NCBI GenBank assembly: GCA_022578605.1
Contig: MU394054.1
Coordinates: 684,945-748,944 of the forward strand
DNA length: 64,000 bases
Reading direction: 5' to 3'
From: Camillea tinctor
Taxonomy: Eukaryota > Ascomycota > Sordariomycetes > Xylariales > Xylariaceae
The position numbers and the translations under genes were made by a program. How positions within the stretch are numbered: the first letter of the stretch is position 1; every line of letters starts with the position of its first letter. The notes beneath the pieces were generated by a model, which did not search any database, was not told where the DNA came from, and saw nothing but the letters and a program-made list of their open reading frames with translations. Of this stretch, positions 34,643 through 48,300 are shown piece after piece.

Positions 34643-37600
34643 GTTGTTGTCTAAGACCCCGCGTGGTCTACCATCGACAATTAGGGAATAGGGGGTGAAG
34701 GTGATATATACTATAGTGGACTGGAGTATGAGACTTAGGAGTAGGTCTTCGTAATGGAGATCAGACAGAGCAAGACAAAAGAAGACCTGAAGGGAGGCGG
34801 GCGCCGATCCTATTATATAAATACGACAAAGACGAGAAGGTAAGAAAGCAGAGGCGTCAACTGGGTAATGGAAACAAGGCAAACGAAACTTGACCCGGAA
34901 TCCTGGTAATGCGTACGTGAAAGGTAGGACAGTTACCTAGGACGAGGAACGAGGGACATCAGCACATCATGTAGTGGCGTGTGGTTTCTTACATACTACA
35001 ACGTAGCAAAGTACCTCGAGAAGAAGTCTACCATTATGTACGTATGCATGTAAACTTTACTTTCTAGTGCAAGGCCATTCTGGTGTCCCGAACCTTGATG
35101 AATGCGTCGAGGCCATCCTGTCCTAGTTGATGATCGTCCCAGACTCGACATGCGGTTGGCTGACATCCCTGGGCGTAGCAATACACGAGCCTGTCACGGG
35201 GCCGAATCAACGAAGAGCGGTAGAACAGGGGCATTCTCTTCCGGATGTTGCTTGGATTGGATTTTTTTTTTTGGATCAGCACATTGATCGTACACTCTGT
35301 TGACTTGGATAGGAGAAACGCCGCCTTCTTCCCCCGAGACAGTGGGCTTAACCCCCACAAAAGATGCATGGAGACGAGCATGGGGTTATGGGGAGGAGCA
35401 CGGTTAGGTCGTGGACCTGGAGATTTGCGGACGGATTCGAACAATTTCCTACCCCGGTTTTGGTACTTGGACCACGAAATGCCCCCCAATGTGGATATGA
35501 TCTCAGGGAAACACAGACTCTCCAGTGCACTACACTACAAGCGCACCACCAGACCATCACGATGAGAGCGACGGCAGCGGGTCCTTGCCTGGGTCCCCTA
35601 GACCTGGTAACTGTTTGCCTCGGTGGAATGCTAAGCCGGAAGGAATTATATGGACTCACCCTACACTACACCGGGTACAGACAGCTACACTAGCAAGACT
35701 TCGGTGGTGCGTGAGAATGTGTCTTGTCTCGTTCTACACGGTAGCCATGGGCCAACCGCATTCCAGGAATCCCCATTCACTTTTATTTTTCTTGCTCCGG
35801 CTGCCAGGGCAGACAGCCTCTGCATGTCACAAGAACGGCCTAGCCATAATAAATGACTGTAGGTGTCACCACATCTTACAGCTGGAGCAGGTGGGCTGAT
35901 GGTGCGGCTCGTAGAACAACCTGCCCGTCTGAGAGGCGTCGCCCAGGCATTTCTTTAGAGATCTGCCACTAAGCAGCTAGCGATTGGGCAACGGCCGTGG
36001 GCGGCGTGGCCGTGTTGTAGAATAAGATCGGCAGACCCCAAGATCTGGGGAAAGTTTGGGGTTAACGAGCATTGTCGTTAGTATTGTGTGATTATGTGTG
36101 TGTATTATTCTTCTTTTCCCACATTAATACTCCTCGTTTCATAGATCTCTTTCTCCCCGTTTTTCCATCTTGCGGAGAAAGGGGGAGAAATGGGGGAAAT
36201 GGGGGAAATAGACGGAGGTGTATCCGCTTATTCGTACGCATAGGGTGAAAAAAGTAACTCAGTGATGTCAATGGCGCCTGTTTTGGGTGTCCATTGCTGC
36301 CATGTTCCCATCAATGCGATGCAACTCGGCGTGATGGATCATGAACACGGCCCGAATAGACAATCGAGAGGCATCCACTAACAGCGAAGAAGACTCGCAT
36401 CCCGCACCGGTCTCTCGCATACTAGTCCTTAGCAACTTATTCCTAACTAACATTAGCGATTCACGATTGGCGACTAACAACTGATTGACACGAAAAAAAA
36501 ACAATAAGTTTGCAACGTTGCTACCCCCCGCAATTCGCCACACCCGACGATGTGGTTGTGAAAAACTTGTCTCTATACACACATACACTAACTACATATG
36601 CAACTTTTTCAATTCATTCATTCCCTGGTACTGGGATGCTTCTGAGTCTGCTGACTTTCTGAACTTACATGTTGTTTGTTGCTATTGATGTTCGCCCGGA
36701 AAGTCTTTGCTATCCACGTGTGTGCACAAGGATCGTGGTCAGCTTCGTATTGGTTCGGACTGGTCGGGTTACGAAACGCGAAGGTTGTATTGTTACCGAG
36801 AACAGGCGAGTGCAGGCGAGTGTAGGCGAACACAGGCGGTCTAGAATCTTCACAAGTCAGGTTTGTCATGTGAAGTTGCTGGAATTGCTTTTTTCTTCTT
36901 CCTTCCCCTTTCCCCCTTTTCTTATGATCCCGATCATAGCCGCCTCTTTTAATTCTGACTACAATTGACGGTGAAAGTCTTTCGGTCCCGTGTAGACTGA
37001 TTTTAGACTATAACGATAAAATGCAAGCATTCATCGTCGTTGGTTGAGATGTTATCGTATGCTTAACCACCTGATGTTGCATAGCTGTCGACTGGGAATG
37101 GCCTGTAATAAGGTAGAGCTGAGGAAAGTCCTTGTTATCTATATTCTATTTTCTAGTGGCCTGTCTTGTCCATATTGTCTCATGCCTTACAGTGGCGGAA
37201 GGATTCAGAAAGTGCTACAACGTGTTGCATGTTGCATCGTCGGGATCGATCGACCATCCAACCAGCAATCTCACCGTACAAATGCACACCGAAAAAGAAA
37301 AGAGAAAAAGAAAAGGGAAAAAAATAAAGAATAGTAAAATGCCATACATATGTAAGTACTAAGTAATAGTTGGTGTCGCGTTTAAAAGTGACATGAATCC
37401 CATGTACTCCTTTAGATGTTTGCTACATGCGTACGGAACACATCCATGTAGGTTAGGTTACATGGTCTCCGTCCACTATTGACATGCACTAAGTGCTTAT
37501 GTACATACACAGTAGCCGCTATTTAAGGTTCAACGGTGTGTATTGCTACATCACGTGTAATTTCTTAGGCGGGGAAATTGCCAGTGTCGTCAATCTTTCG

Positions 37601-40600
37601 TCTTTCTTTCGTTAAGAGCTAGAACTAGTAGTGTAGTCTTATTGAAAAGTAACATTTACACCTTTATTCAAAATATTTCTTCTTGTCTTACCGTTTGCGC
37701 ATTTCATACATTTCATACCGCAAGCTCCCTCGGCCGTACCTAAGTGCTCACTATTCGAATTAGCTGAAATGAGAGACACTACCCCGTCGAGTCACATGAT
37801 GACCATTCATATCACAGATGATGCTTCCAGAGGACTAAAATACTACTTACCTTCGACTCTTCAAGACATTCATCCTGCTACTACACTAGAATGGCATATT
37901 ATTTGTTGTGCAGATGCTGTCAGTGGAGCCCAACTTTCAGCTCTGGAGTACGGGTTTGTGAAACCTCAACCTCTCCTGGGTAACATGACCGTCGTGGTGG
38001 TCATAGGGGTAATTATAGAAAACAGAAGACGGTCACATAAAGTATTTCTGACAGCTCACATATAAGAAAAAAGAATGCCAGATCACTTTCCTTTTATTCG
38101 AACAGTTTCTTATGACATATATATATACGAGTCGATACCAACGAAAGGTGAACAAAATAACGGCACCCCTTTCGTTCAGATGTCTAACTTGACAAATTAA
38201 AAAAAAAAAAAAACCCACTGATATGATTACGATACCCGACCGTATCTATTCACTCTTTATACGCGCGAGTGGATCTCTCAACGTCGAGTGTGCATTGTTA
38301 GTAGGCTTATCAGTTCTTGTCATTGATGTTCTCGCAACTTCCGTCGAAGTGAGACATAGCATAGCGTATCTTGCTTGCATACACATATCTCAGAAATTAC
38401 CAACACCTTCCTGATATGGTCAAAGTATGACATCCATATACGTCGATGTTTAGAAGACCTATGCTGCTTAACGAATAACATGTTAGCCTCGAACTCAGGT
38501 AATGACCGGACTCGAACAAGATGAATAAGATCGTATAACGACCAAGTTATCGTATGGGGATCGCGGTGTAACTCGTTTTAGAATATTCAGTCACTGGCAG
38601 CCTGGGATGCTTTGATCGTATTCATGGTTCCAAAACATACCAACTCCAACTAGACTCGGAAGTTGGTTCCTTTTATGTGGTCTAGAATGTTTATATACGT
38701 AGGTCAGAATGGACGGTTCCAAACTTATATATTCTATTTTTAAACTTTAAGTTTATAGTCACCTAAAGTTGCATATACTGGTGCAGCTAAGACGTTAAAC
38801 TAGCAATGTATGAAAGAAAATACATGGACCTCCCCAGTTACCATGTGCCTGGGTCCTACATTGGCTGCACTTGCGAATAATTGACCGAAGCTAGGAACTT
38901 CTGAGTCGCGATGCTTCAGTTATATGTGGCTGTAAGATTTTGAGTTAGACTTATTAAGTTGTCAGCTTAGGAACGGCATCGGGCCGGGAATCAAGATTCG
39001 TACGTCCTTCCAGACTTGAATACGACGCAAGATGGATGGATCGGCTTTGGGAGCTTCTGGAAACTTGAAGGTTCTCTTACTCTGTTGTCAGAGGCGAGCT
39101 GGCGAGGTGATTTGCTTTTTTATTGCGGGTCCCCAAATCTTTTTTGCCACATCGTGGATGCACGACATTGATACGAACTCTCTCGAGTGTCTACACTAAT
39201 ATAAAGGTATCCGTGATTTCCACACATATGTGCTACTAAGTGGTGGACAAGACGAGATGCCGATGTCCATCTTGTATCGACAAAGCTCCCACCAATGGGA
39301 GTCTTGGTTTACGTACTTAGAGAGCATGCACCGCCACAAAGTACAGCTTTGCTGGGATCTTTAAGCATTCCGAAGCGCCCGGGTCGACTGCTCAAGTACT
39401 AGGTTAGGTACCAGGTACCAGTACCCAATGGGAATATCGAATTGACGCATTAATTATTGAGTGCTTAGGTATCTTTTGCCTTTTGATAGAGAGGCAGCCG
39501 AGATGCAAGTTTCATTCGTAATCAATAGTTTTCCTTTCCTTTTACTTTTGCTTTTTTTTTCTGTCTTTTTGATTTTGTTTCCCTTTTGACGAGTTTCAGA
39601 CTCGAATCCACAATTCTACAATACTAACCGGCATTTGTATAAGTGGTAGGTAGATAGTCATCAGATATTCTTAGCTGTCTTACTTTCCGGCACGGACGGC
39701 TTAGAAAGAACATATAGCCTAACACTCGACGAATCGGATATAAACGACTCCGAACCTGCTATCTGACCCTACTGCCTTTACATAAGTGTTTAGCTGTTGG
39801 AAAAGCCTACTTAATAATATCAAAGATGTTCATGAGGAGTAGTTTTATTAGTGACATGTTGGACCTAAGAGAGAGGCAAAGGCTGACGACAATCAGGAAT
39901 TTGAGGAAGTACAAGAAGCCTAGGAAAAGAAAAGAGAAAGGATGAACTACTATGTAGTACCTAGTAGTAATTCGATGAATGATGTAACTTTTATCAAGAT
40001 GTAACAGAATAAGCTAGGATACATGGGCACGTGCAGAGATGCCCAGGCCATCAGGCAACCTTTTTTTTCTCTCTTCTTTCTTTTCAGAGGTACCTAGCGC
40101 TGTTAAGCTACTTACTAGGCATATTTTTTAGGGTCTTGGATGACATCTTTGTTGAGGTGACTCGGGGGACTCAGCCACAGTCTCCTTCTTCTACCTTACT
40201 TAGTGGGTCCTCTCTACGATAATCTTTTCCTACTCGTGACCACATACTGACACACACACACACCTCTCGATCGCAAATCCACCATCACATTCTGAAGATG
40301 CGATTTTAATCAAGTTGTTCTTTTACCTCACTTTACATCTCTTAGAACCAACAGCTTAGTTATAACTTAATTTGACATTCCTTACTTTCCTTTTTTTGCT
40401 TTGGATTTTCGCATCAAGTTACCGAAAAAAGTAGAACTTCTATACCTAATTATACCTACACCTTACATAGAATAGGTCAAGTCTGGTCTTCCTTAACCCA
40501 CAGTGGCGCATCGGCTCCAGTTCGCCCCAGTCCAAGGAACCCTGCCAACTTCGTCACCAAAGAAGTAATAGTGTAGTAGCAAGCAGCAGTTAGGTTTAAG

Positions 40601-40793
40601 CAAGCAGGGCAAAGAGGTTAGCCAGGTACAACTAACACAGCCGACTCCCAGCTGGGGCTGGTTGAGGAAAAAGAAAGACGTATTCCACCCCTCCTCATCT
40701 GCTCGCCTATTACTTGCCGCCCAGTCTTCCAAGCAATACCACCTACAACTTCTTCCTGAACACACCATTTCGGAAATCCGGACCTTGCGCAAC
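34643..40793. other. Gene desert, 6 kb
   Basis: No gene could be supported. It holds the promoter side of the transporter gene and of the patatin-like gene. Between 35060 and 35900 frames of 60-140 codons are open on both strands and several frames at once, which shows stop-poor composition rather than a gene. An A14 run lies at about 38200-38213. The last 60 bases before 40794 are the leader of the patatin-like gene. Confidence 0.5.
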
Positions 40794-42878
40794 ATGGACT
40801 CGGATGGACATTTGAAGAGAAAGGACACCACCAAAGGTCCTCCACTACGCATTCTCAGTCTTGGTAAGTTGATTTTTCTGTCGTTGGTTATGAGCACGGA
40901 ATGTAGTGTGCAGTCGACTAACTCATCGTCTTTGGCGCGGGGCAGATGGTGGAGGAGTTCGCGGTTATTCGATGCTCATCATCCTACAAGAGTTGATGCA
41001 CCGCACCTACGTCGAAATCGAAGGCAAAGCGCCCCGACGCGACCAGATACCTAAGCCATGCGACCACTTTGACTTGATTGTCGGAACCGGTACCGGCGGC
41101 CTAATCGCCTTGATGTTGGGTCGCTTGCGATTGAGTATAGAACAGTGCAAGGAGTTATACGTCGAACTGACGAGGATGGTCTTCGAGACGGATAAAACCA
41201 TCGCTGGTATCCCCTATCGCTCGACCTTGTTTAAAGCCTCCATGCTTGAATATGCCATCAAGGGAGCTGTGCGCGCACATACTATCTCCGATGATGAGGG
41301 CAATGACGGGGCCGCGTCAGACCTTGTTAGCCCGCTATCCGTCTCCTCGCGATCCAGCGCCACCTCAGGACCCAGGCGACATCAGAGTAACGCCAGTACT
41401 GTCAGCTTCAGTGCACGGAGCCCGACGAGCCTAACACGATCCGCCCTTAGGGGTGGCTCGGGCGACCCCAATGCAAAGCTGTACGACACGAGAGAGAACA
41501 GGACAAAGACGTAAGCGACACTTTGATGGATGTGTTTACCGACCAGTCAGCTAACACATATAACAGTGCAGTAACCGCCATGTACAGAGGTACCTCCAAG
41601 GGGGGCCAACCAGCGCTTCTTCGCTCCTACGACTCGCGAAAAGAACCACCTCCAGAGTATGATTGTACGATATGGGAAGCAGGGCGGGCAACATGTGCCA
41701 TTGGTCTCGCCTTCAAGCCCATAAAAATCGGACAGTCGGTATTCCATGACGACGATGCTGGCACTTTCAACCCGTCGCCCTATGCGCTTGACGAAGCTAC
41801 GGTCAATGAGTGGCCAGGGCGCGATGTCGGCGTCTTTGTTAGTGTTGGTACTGGCAGGCGCCCCAAACATAGCGATTTGAACCACCATGTCTGGTACGAA
41901 GGTTTCATGGGCGAATTCGCCGAGGCGAGGAAAAGGTTGATCGCCAAAATCGAAGGCTGCGAAGCGATTCATGAACGCATGAAGAAAGAACTGCTCATGA
42001 AACGAGGCGTGAACATCGAAAACTACTACCGCTTCAATGTCGAAATTGGTGTTGGGGAGTTTGCCATGAACGAATGGCATCGCCTGGGAGAGATCAGCAC
42101 GGGAACCAAGAGATATCTGGGCCGGGATGCCGAGCAGAGAATGGTACAGGACTCGTCGACAAAGTTGGCCAAGATACACAGAGCAAAGTTGCGCTACGAG
42201 AGGCTAGCCCGTGTCCCCGACATCATATCTCCTCCTACCATGGGCTCCATAGACGCCCCCCTGGCCGTCGAGCTCCCAGGTGATATGCCCACCAGTTTCC
42301 CAACCCATAGCAGCCCCTCGAGTCGACAATCTTACGATTCAGGAGTGGACCACCTCTCGCTCCCTGGATCTGGCTCCATCCCCGCCAATACGCCCTCGCC
42401 CCGCAGTTCTGGCGAGCGCATTTACACGATAATAAACGGCTCGCCGCCCCAAGGCCCAGCACGGCTGCCACAAAATCGACCGCCTTCGCCCGCCTCCCTC
42501 GCAGCCATGGCCCGGCCCCCTTCTCCTCCTCCCGCGGACGATGAGCCAGACCGCCTAATCGTGAGCGCACCTACTCCGGCGCAGTACCGCTATGCTGCTG
42601 GCGCGGACAAGATCGCCATCACAGATTTGGACGAGTACCCTCGAAGGAGTAATAATAATATCATGTCCCCTCCTCTTAGTGCCGCCTCGGTGCAGTCACA
42701 CCGCGTTGAGCCCCCGCCTCTACCGCCGAAAACACCGTTACCAGAGAGTCAGATCAGCGGCGCCGGAGCAAGACAACAGCGACCACTGCCAACTATACCC
42801 CCGCCTTATCCGATGGATGACGAGGGACCACCACCGGTGGCTAATCTGGCTAGGAAGCCTAATTTCAGGGGGAGATAA
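40794..42878 (+). CDS. Patatin-like protein with a Gly at the nucleophile position
   Basis: Predicted 648-residue protein from exons 40794-40863, 40946-41510 and 41567-42878 (introns 82 and 56 bp). The Asp of the DGGGVRG oxyanion-hole motif (24-30) spans intron 1. The elbow that is GTSTGG in active patatins reads GTGTGG at 70-75, so Ser is replaced by Gly72. The second catalytic segment (usually DGG/DGA before NNP) reads HDDDAGTFNPSP. A Ser-rich insertion occupies about 120-190. CTIWEAGRATCAIG and FVSVGTGRRP are typical of fungal patatin domains. The C-terminal 220 residues are Pro/Ser-rich and probably disordered (PPPLPPKTPLP). Lipid acyl hydrolysis, the family's usual reaction, is therefore unlikely by the standard Ser-Asp dyad. 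I recall other fungal members with the same Gly, so this may be a subfamily trait. Confidence 0.9.
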
Positions 42879-44422
42879 ACGAGAGATGATAAAAGCATAT
42901 GCATGAGCAAATGTCTTATGAACCTAGATTTGCTGACGAGGTTCCCGATTGCCTCTTGTTCTGATAAGTTTTCAATGATCTCATAATTTGGCGTTTGTTT
43001 TGTCTTTGGGGGGAGGAAACTCGTGATCAACCTATCAATGAAAGGTAGGGGCAGAGTTTAGAATATAGGATAGGGAAAGGGTAGGAGGGGGATATACCAA
43101 GCTGTTTCGCAGGGCTTATGATTCGCCATGAACATGACGCGATTCCTTTTTTTTGGTCTTCTATTTGTTTCTTTTGTGGATCTGGTTGTCTTACTGTCCA
43201 CCTCCTTACGTGGCAACCTCGAGAACCAGAGCAGATTAGATGCCTGAGTGAGAAGGAAAGAAGAGAGTGGAACAATATGTGGAGGAATATAGGGAAAGGG
43301 AGGAGGCTAAGGGGATTTTAAGAGGGAGAGATCGATTCCTATCCTCTTTCCATTCCCTTCCCGTATGTGAAAATGGATAGGATCGTTTGATTGCTAGGTA
43401 AAGGTCAAGAGGAGGGGTACAGGGTTTGCGAGCTTTTTCTGTCCAAAGGATACCCCTTATTTTTTTCGGAGTGCTGTCGCTGGCGCTGCTACTGATACTG
43501 TTAGTGTCTGTCATGATATACGTACGTACTTATATAATAGTATGATGAGATGTTTTTTTCTATGTCAAAAATTCGTGACAGTGGTGGTCTATGAAAAGAA
43601 TACAGAGAATTAATCTTCTGAGTTACATAAGTAGGCAGGGGAGAAAATAGAGGGAACTGCTGGTAGGTGGATTGGATATTGAGGTTAATATCAACTTCCT
43701 TTTGCTCTCCTTCATTCGTGTAAACCCGGTAACAAGCTCGTTCGGTTAGTGCAAGATATATATGTAGGACTCATTGTACTTCCTTCGTGAAGCCATGATT
43801 GATTAGTAGCCATTTTGTGAATCGGCATCGATTTTACCTATCCCTCGGCTGATTATGAGCACCAGCGGCGCAAGATCATAGTGGCCTCCTTACCTACCTA
43901 GCTCAACCTAGTCATCTACGACTATAACAAACACTTCGCACACAACCAATAATAAACATAGCCCAGCAGAAGCAATGATAGGAGGATACAGAATTCACGT
44001 TACGGGGATTTCCCCTTTAGTCCAATAGAACACTAGTATGGTTTTTGCTTTTTGTTTGTATATTCAAATTTCACCACGTGGGTGGCTTCTTTTTTTTTTT
44101 TGCTTTTTTCTTCAACGTCCACCCCCCTTTTTTCTTAGCTAATCTACCTAACCTCACATCAAAAACACACCAGTTGGTCCAGACCAAGTACTTTCCTCTT
44201 CCTCTCTCCTTTGAAATAGCAAACATTGTAACAATAAGTGGTGCGGTGCAGTGGAGTCGACGACATGATACATTCTCCTCCCCTTAATTCCCTTTTCATA
44301 CGAGGATTCCCTCCCCCCATCTTTCCCCATCCAAAATTCTTTGTTTTGGAGTTTTTCACTAAGCAAGATAGAGGGGATAAGGCGGCAGCGGTGGCGATGG
44401 TGATGGTTGGGGGCGTGAGAGC
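42879..44422. other. Intergenic region between convergent genes
   Basis: The 3' flanks of the patatin-like gene (left) and of the CVNH-LysM gene (right) face each other here. No coding signal was found. T-rich runs occur near 43147 and 44091-44110. Confidence 0.5.
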
Positions 44423-45301
44423 CTAGATGAGGTACAGCTCTCCGTCGCGGTTCCCTATCCGCTCGTCGAGGTTGATGCGGCTGCGGTTCCAGTGGCCGTG
44501 GACGTTGCGCAGCTCGGCCTCGAGCACGCGGCCGCCGTCGACGAGGCGGATGTCGCGGGCGGAGGCGCTGAAGTTGCCGCCGCTGTGGACGGGGATCTGC
44601 AGGTTCTGGCCCGGGAAGATCATGTCGGGGTTCTGGAGGTTGTTGACGCGCGCGATCTCGTCGAACGAGCAGTGGAAGCGCCGCCCGATGTCGCGCAGCG
44701 TGTCGCCCTGCTGCACCGTCACGTGCTGCATCCCCCCGCCGCCGCCCCCCATCCACCGGAAGTGCCCGTCCTCGTTCGACAGCACCCGGTCCAGGTTCAG
44801 GTAGCTCACCTGCGTGCCGCCGCCGCTGCGCTGGCACGCCGCCCGCAGCGTGTTGCCCCCCTCCAGGTAGATGTCGTGCGAGGTGGCCGAGAAGTTCCCG
44901 CCCCCGCCCCCGCCGAAGAAGCCCCGGTCGCGCGTGGGTTCGCCGCCGTAGTGCGACCCGCCGCCGCCGCCGCCCGAGTACGCCGGGGGTGGCGTGTCGT
45001 GCTTCTGGTGGTGCTCCTCCCGCTTGTCCTTGATGAACTCCTCTGCTAGGTGGCCGGCGATGGCGCCGCCGACGGTGCCGAGGACGCCGTGTCCCATCTT
45101 GTGCCCGCCGAAACCGCCGGCGGCACCACCGGCCACGGCACCCATCAGGCCACGGTCGCCCTCAGCGCCTTGGGGTCCGGACTGGTTGCCATACTGGTTT
45201 CCGTACTGCTGTTGGCCATAGCCGGGCTGCTGTTGGCCGGAGTACTGCTGGTTGTAGTACGACGCGGCCTCCCCACCTTGGTAGTTCTGGTCACCGTACA
45301 T
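44423..45301 (-). CDS. CVNH lectin interrupted by a LysM domain, with glycine-zipper region
   Basis: Single-exon gene for a 292-residue protein. The N-terminal 45 residues are rich in Gln, Tyr and Gly (NQQYSGQQQPGYGQQ). A glycine-zipper stretch follows (about 50-85, GAVAGGAAGGFGGHKMGHG), then a charged segment. A cyanovirin-N homology domain begins at about 135 (GNFSATSHDIYLEGG...LRAACQ) and stops at about 185. A LysM domain lies at about 191-238 (VTVQQGDTLRDIGRRFHCS, IFPGQNLQIPV). The CVNH fold then resumes at about 241-292 (GNFSASARDIRLVDGG...RIGNRDGELYLI). CVNH binds high-mannose glycans and LysM binds chitin-type GlcNAc polymers. The nested order matches the type III CVNH-LysM lectins known from Magnaporthe. 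No signal peptide is present, so the protein is probably intracellular or unconventionally exported. Confidence 0.94.
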   Translation of the reverse strand: MYGDQNYQGGEAASYYNQQYSGQQQPGYGQQQYGNQYGNQSGPQGAEGDRGLMGAVAGGAAGGFGGHKMGHGVLGTVGGAIAGHLAEEFIKDKREEHHQKHDTPPPAYSGGGGGGSHYGGEPTRDRGFFGGGGGGNFSATSHDIYLEGGNTLRAACQRSGGGTQVSYLNLDRVLSNEDGHFRWMGGGGGGMQHVTVQQGDTLRDIGRRFHCSFDEIARVNNLQNPDMIFPGQNLQIPVHSGGNFSASARDIRLVDGGRVLEAELRNVHGHWNRSRINLDERIGNRDGELYLI

Positions 45302-48300
45302 CTTGGGAATATAATGTGAGTGCGAGTCGGGGGTTGTGTTATGCTTTTGTTGTGTATGGTTCCTAAAATGTATCGCGGCTGTTTACTAATGTGGATGAGG
45401 AAGGAATTTTAGGGGGAGGGAAGGAAAGACAACGGAAAGACGAGAGGAGACGTATATATATGTACGTATACCTGTGAATTTAGGTATATCATAAAAACAT
45501 AATACGAATAATGATATCCACTTCTTAGTCCTATGTACTGCCTCAGGGTGGCGGTAAGGCGGCACTGTCAATGCCGGTGGTCGTTAGCAAGCCCTCAAGT
45601 GGGTCGTCACCATGGGCTGGCCCATCGGATACCTACATGTATACTGAAGCGAGTTGACTAGGTAAGGTTGGGTCGTTGGGTCAGAGATCTTCGTGTTTGT
45701 GGGAGGACCTGGTTGGCGCAGGTAGCCTATGGGAGTGGGCGCACCCCAACCATCTCCGGAATATACGGCAGCGCTTGTGGGGAGAACCGGAGACTCCGCA
45801 GCAACCGAATTTCAGTTCGAGATGTCGTGGTGGGACGATTTGCTCTGGCTTCGCTGACCACGACGAATATGGCATGACGTTTCAAGGTTCTATTGCCATT
45901 AGACCGTCGGGTGTAAATGGGACACCCATGACGTGTCAGATGCATGTTTGAACTTTTTATTTCCTCTTTTTACACACAAGCGCGTGTTGCGGAGGGGGGT
46001 TTCAGCGGGAACATTCTCGAATATGCGTTGTTTGTATAGTATACAGTGACCAACATAGGGAAGCATATCTGTGCCTTGTCTTTTTCTGAAGTCAGAAGCT
46101 AACGCGTAAGCTGGAGGTGGCATTGTCTAACCATCCTAACTTTCACCACATATCTCAAGCATTAAGACCCCGATTTCAGCTGCCCGAGTCATTAGGTAGA
46201 AGGGTAGAAGGGTAGTCAGGTCGCTTAGCCTCCTCCTACCATGGTCGGTATCACCTCTGGCCCGCATCTCGGTTGCCTCAGCTCGACAGAGTTCTGACCA
46301 GTCCAGCCCCCTAGCCCCCTCCTCGGCGGTGAGAAGCTCTACTGAACCCCACTAAGCGAAAGTGAATGGTGACAACAAGGTTGGCTCTATTGTGGATGGA
46401 TGACCAACAAAAGAGTTGTTGGCATAGGTAATATCATTCTCTTTGCATTGACTATTATGACTTATTTGTTTATTTATTTGTTTTTCTCTTTGCTCTCCTG
46501 GTCTACACTAGCACGCATTGGAGAGGGTTTCAATGAATTGGACTGCTCGTATTCTTACTTTGTGATGTGGGAATGGCCCCAGCACGTTCAATTTCTAGGC
46601 CAGTCATTTACAGGGAAAGGGGGAATAAGACCACTTCTTCGGTACAGTTTGAGGCCTAATTTGAGGTACGTTCCACTGATGACGTGTGGCCCATGCAGTC
46701 CTTAGAGCTTTCTATAAGGCAACATGTAGTGTAATAAGTTGACTTGATCCTTTTTGTAGTAGTAACCCTAGTTTACCTAGTACCTAGGTCAAGAGACTTC
46801 CCTGACTCTAGTACCTAGCTTATCAACCTACCCATATATGTGAAGAATACCTAGCTTATCAACCTACCCATATATGTGAAGAATACCTAGCTTCACTATC
46901 TAATTATTTATTTTTCCTATTTCATAATTTACCAGTATCTAAGTATTGAAAGTGAAATTCTCTTATGGAATAATCAAAAACACCTCCAACATCATTGTTT
47001 TCCATATTCTTATAGGCAGTCTTTTACCCTCTACACTAGGATCTACCTACCTAAACCAAGTGCTTACATTGGTATTATAAAGTTGTATTTCTGCTAGACT
47101 ACCTGCATACTATACAAACTTAAACATACATGTATCAATTCATTGCATCTCTGAATTTTCTCAGTTAATATCTATACTACTTCTAAAGACCAAGAATCCG
47201 ATCCGATATCTTTTTGTTAGCCGCTGCGGCTCTCTGGCCATGTGCATCGGAGCAGAGCCCTTGCATCTTGTGGGCATTTCTAGAAAGGGGAAAGAAGATG
47301 GCCCTGGGCAGATGTAGACCAATGAGCAAGATTGAGCAGGGGTAGTGTTCTGTCGATCTGGGGAGCTTCCCTGTGCCTAGCAGCCAGCCCCCGGCCCTTT
47401 GGGTTCTCTTAGTATTCCAATAGGGGACCTATGTAGTGGGGTTTATGTGGCGTAGATCCTCTAAACTCTATCTTTAACCTATTAACATATAAGAAAGCAA
47501 CTGATCTTGGGAACTTTGTAAGGCCAAATTGATTTCATCATTGAATAACTTGTGAAGAAAAAAATGAAAATGAAAATAAAAATAAAATAAAAATATAGAA
47601 AAGCTGGCGCATTACGAGAAACTTGAAAGATGTATTTGCAAATTGACCCTAAGTACTGAATGCATGTGCTGTTTTTTTGAAAAGAAAAAGGGAAACTAAA
47701 TCACCAGGTAGGCTATAATGGCAATACATACATGTAGCACGTTGGTTACCTACCTATAATTCGTAAACCTCAACAAGGAGCACTATTGTCAGTAAAACAT
47801 TTATATACCTATTGAAATTCACAATATCATAGCATGCGTCTTTATATTTTAATACAAAATAACGTGCGGATCTGTATCTGAAGGATTTGCTACAGGCTAA
47901 CTATACCGAGATTGGTCAAAATAACTAGGTTAATAGTGTAGTACTTTGTAGTGTAAGTTAGAATTGACACTATTGACATCGGTTGCCTGAATACAAAAAA
48001 AAATAACTCTTCTAGCAAATATAACTTTTAAACCATGCATGTTTAGGCAGTTTAATGATTTATCATGTAGTTGGATGTATCAATCAGCCAATTAACTCTA
48101 ATCCAGGTAAGGTAGGTTAGGCAACCACCTACTGAGCGTCCTATACCTCAATTTCCCGCAGCATGTAGTACAAAGTCTCACAACATATAAGTAAAGAGAA
48201 TTCACCTATCAATATAACATAATCATCTTGCTTTCATCTTCACCTTCATTGCCTTTCCTCAAGTACAGAAGAGTCTTGTGTGTTTGGTTAGCCCTGCTCA

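Noticed and set aside
35064..35900. Overlapping frames of 60-140 codons on both strands.
   Set aside because: Several frames are open at once on both strands, which indicates low stop density. None has a recognisable domain or codon pattern.
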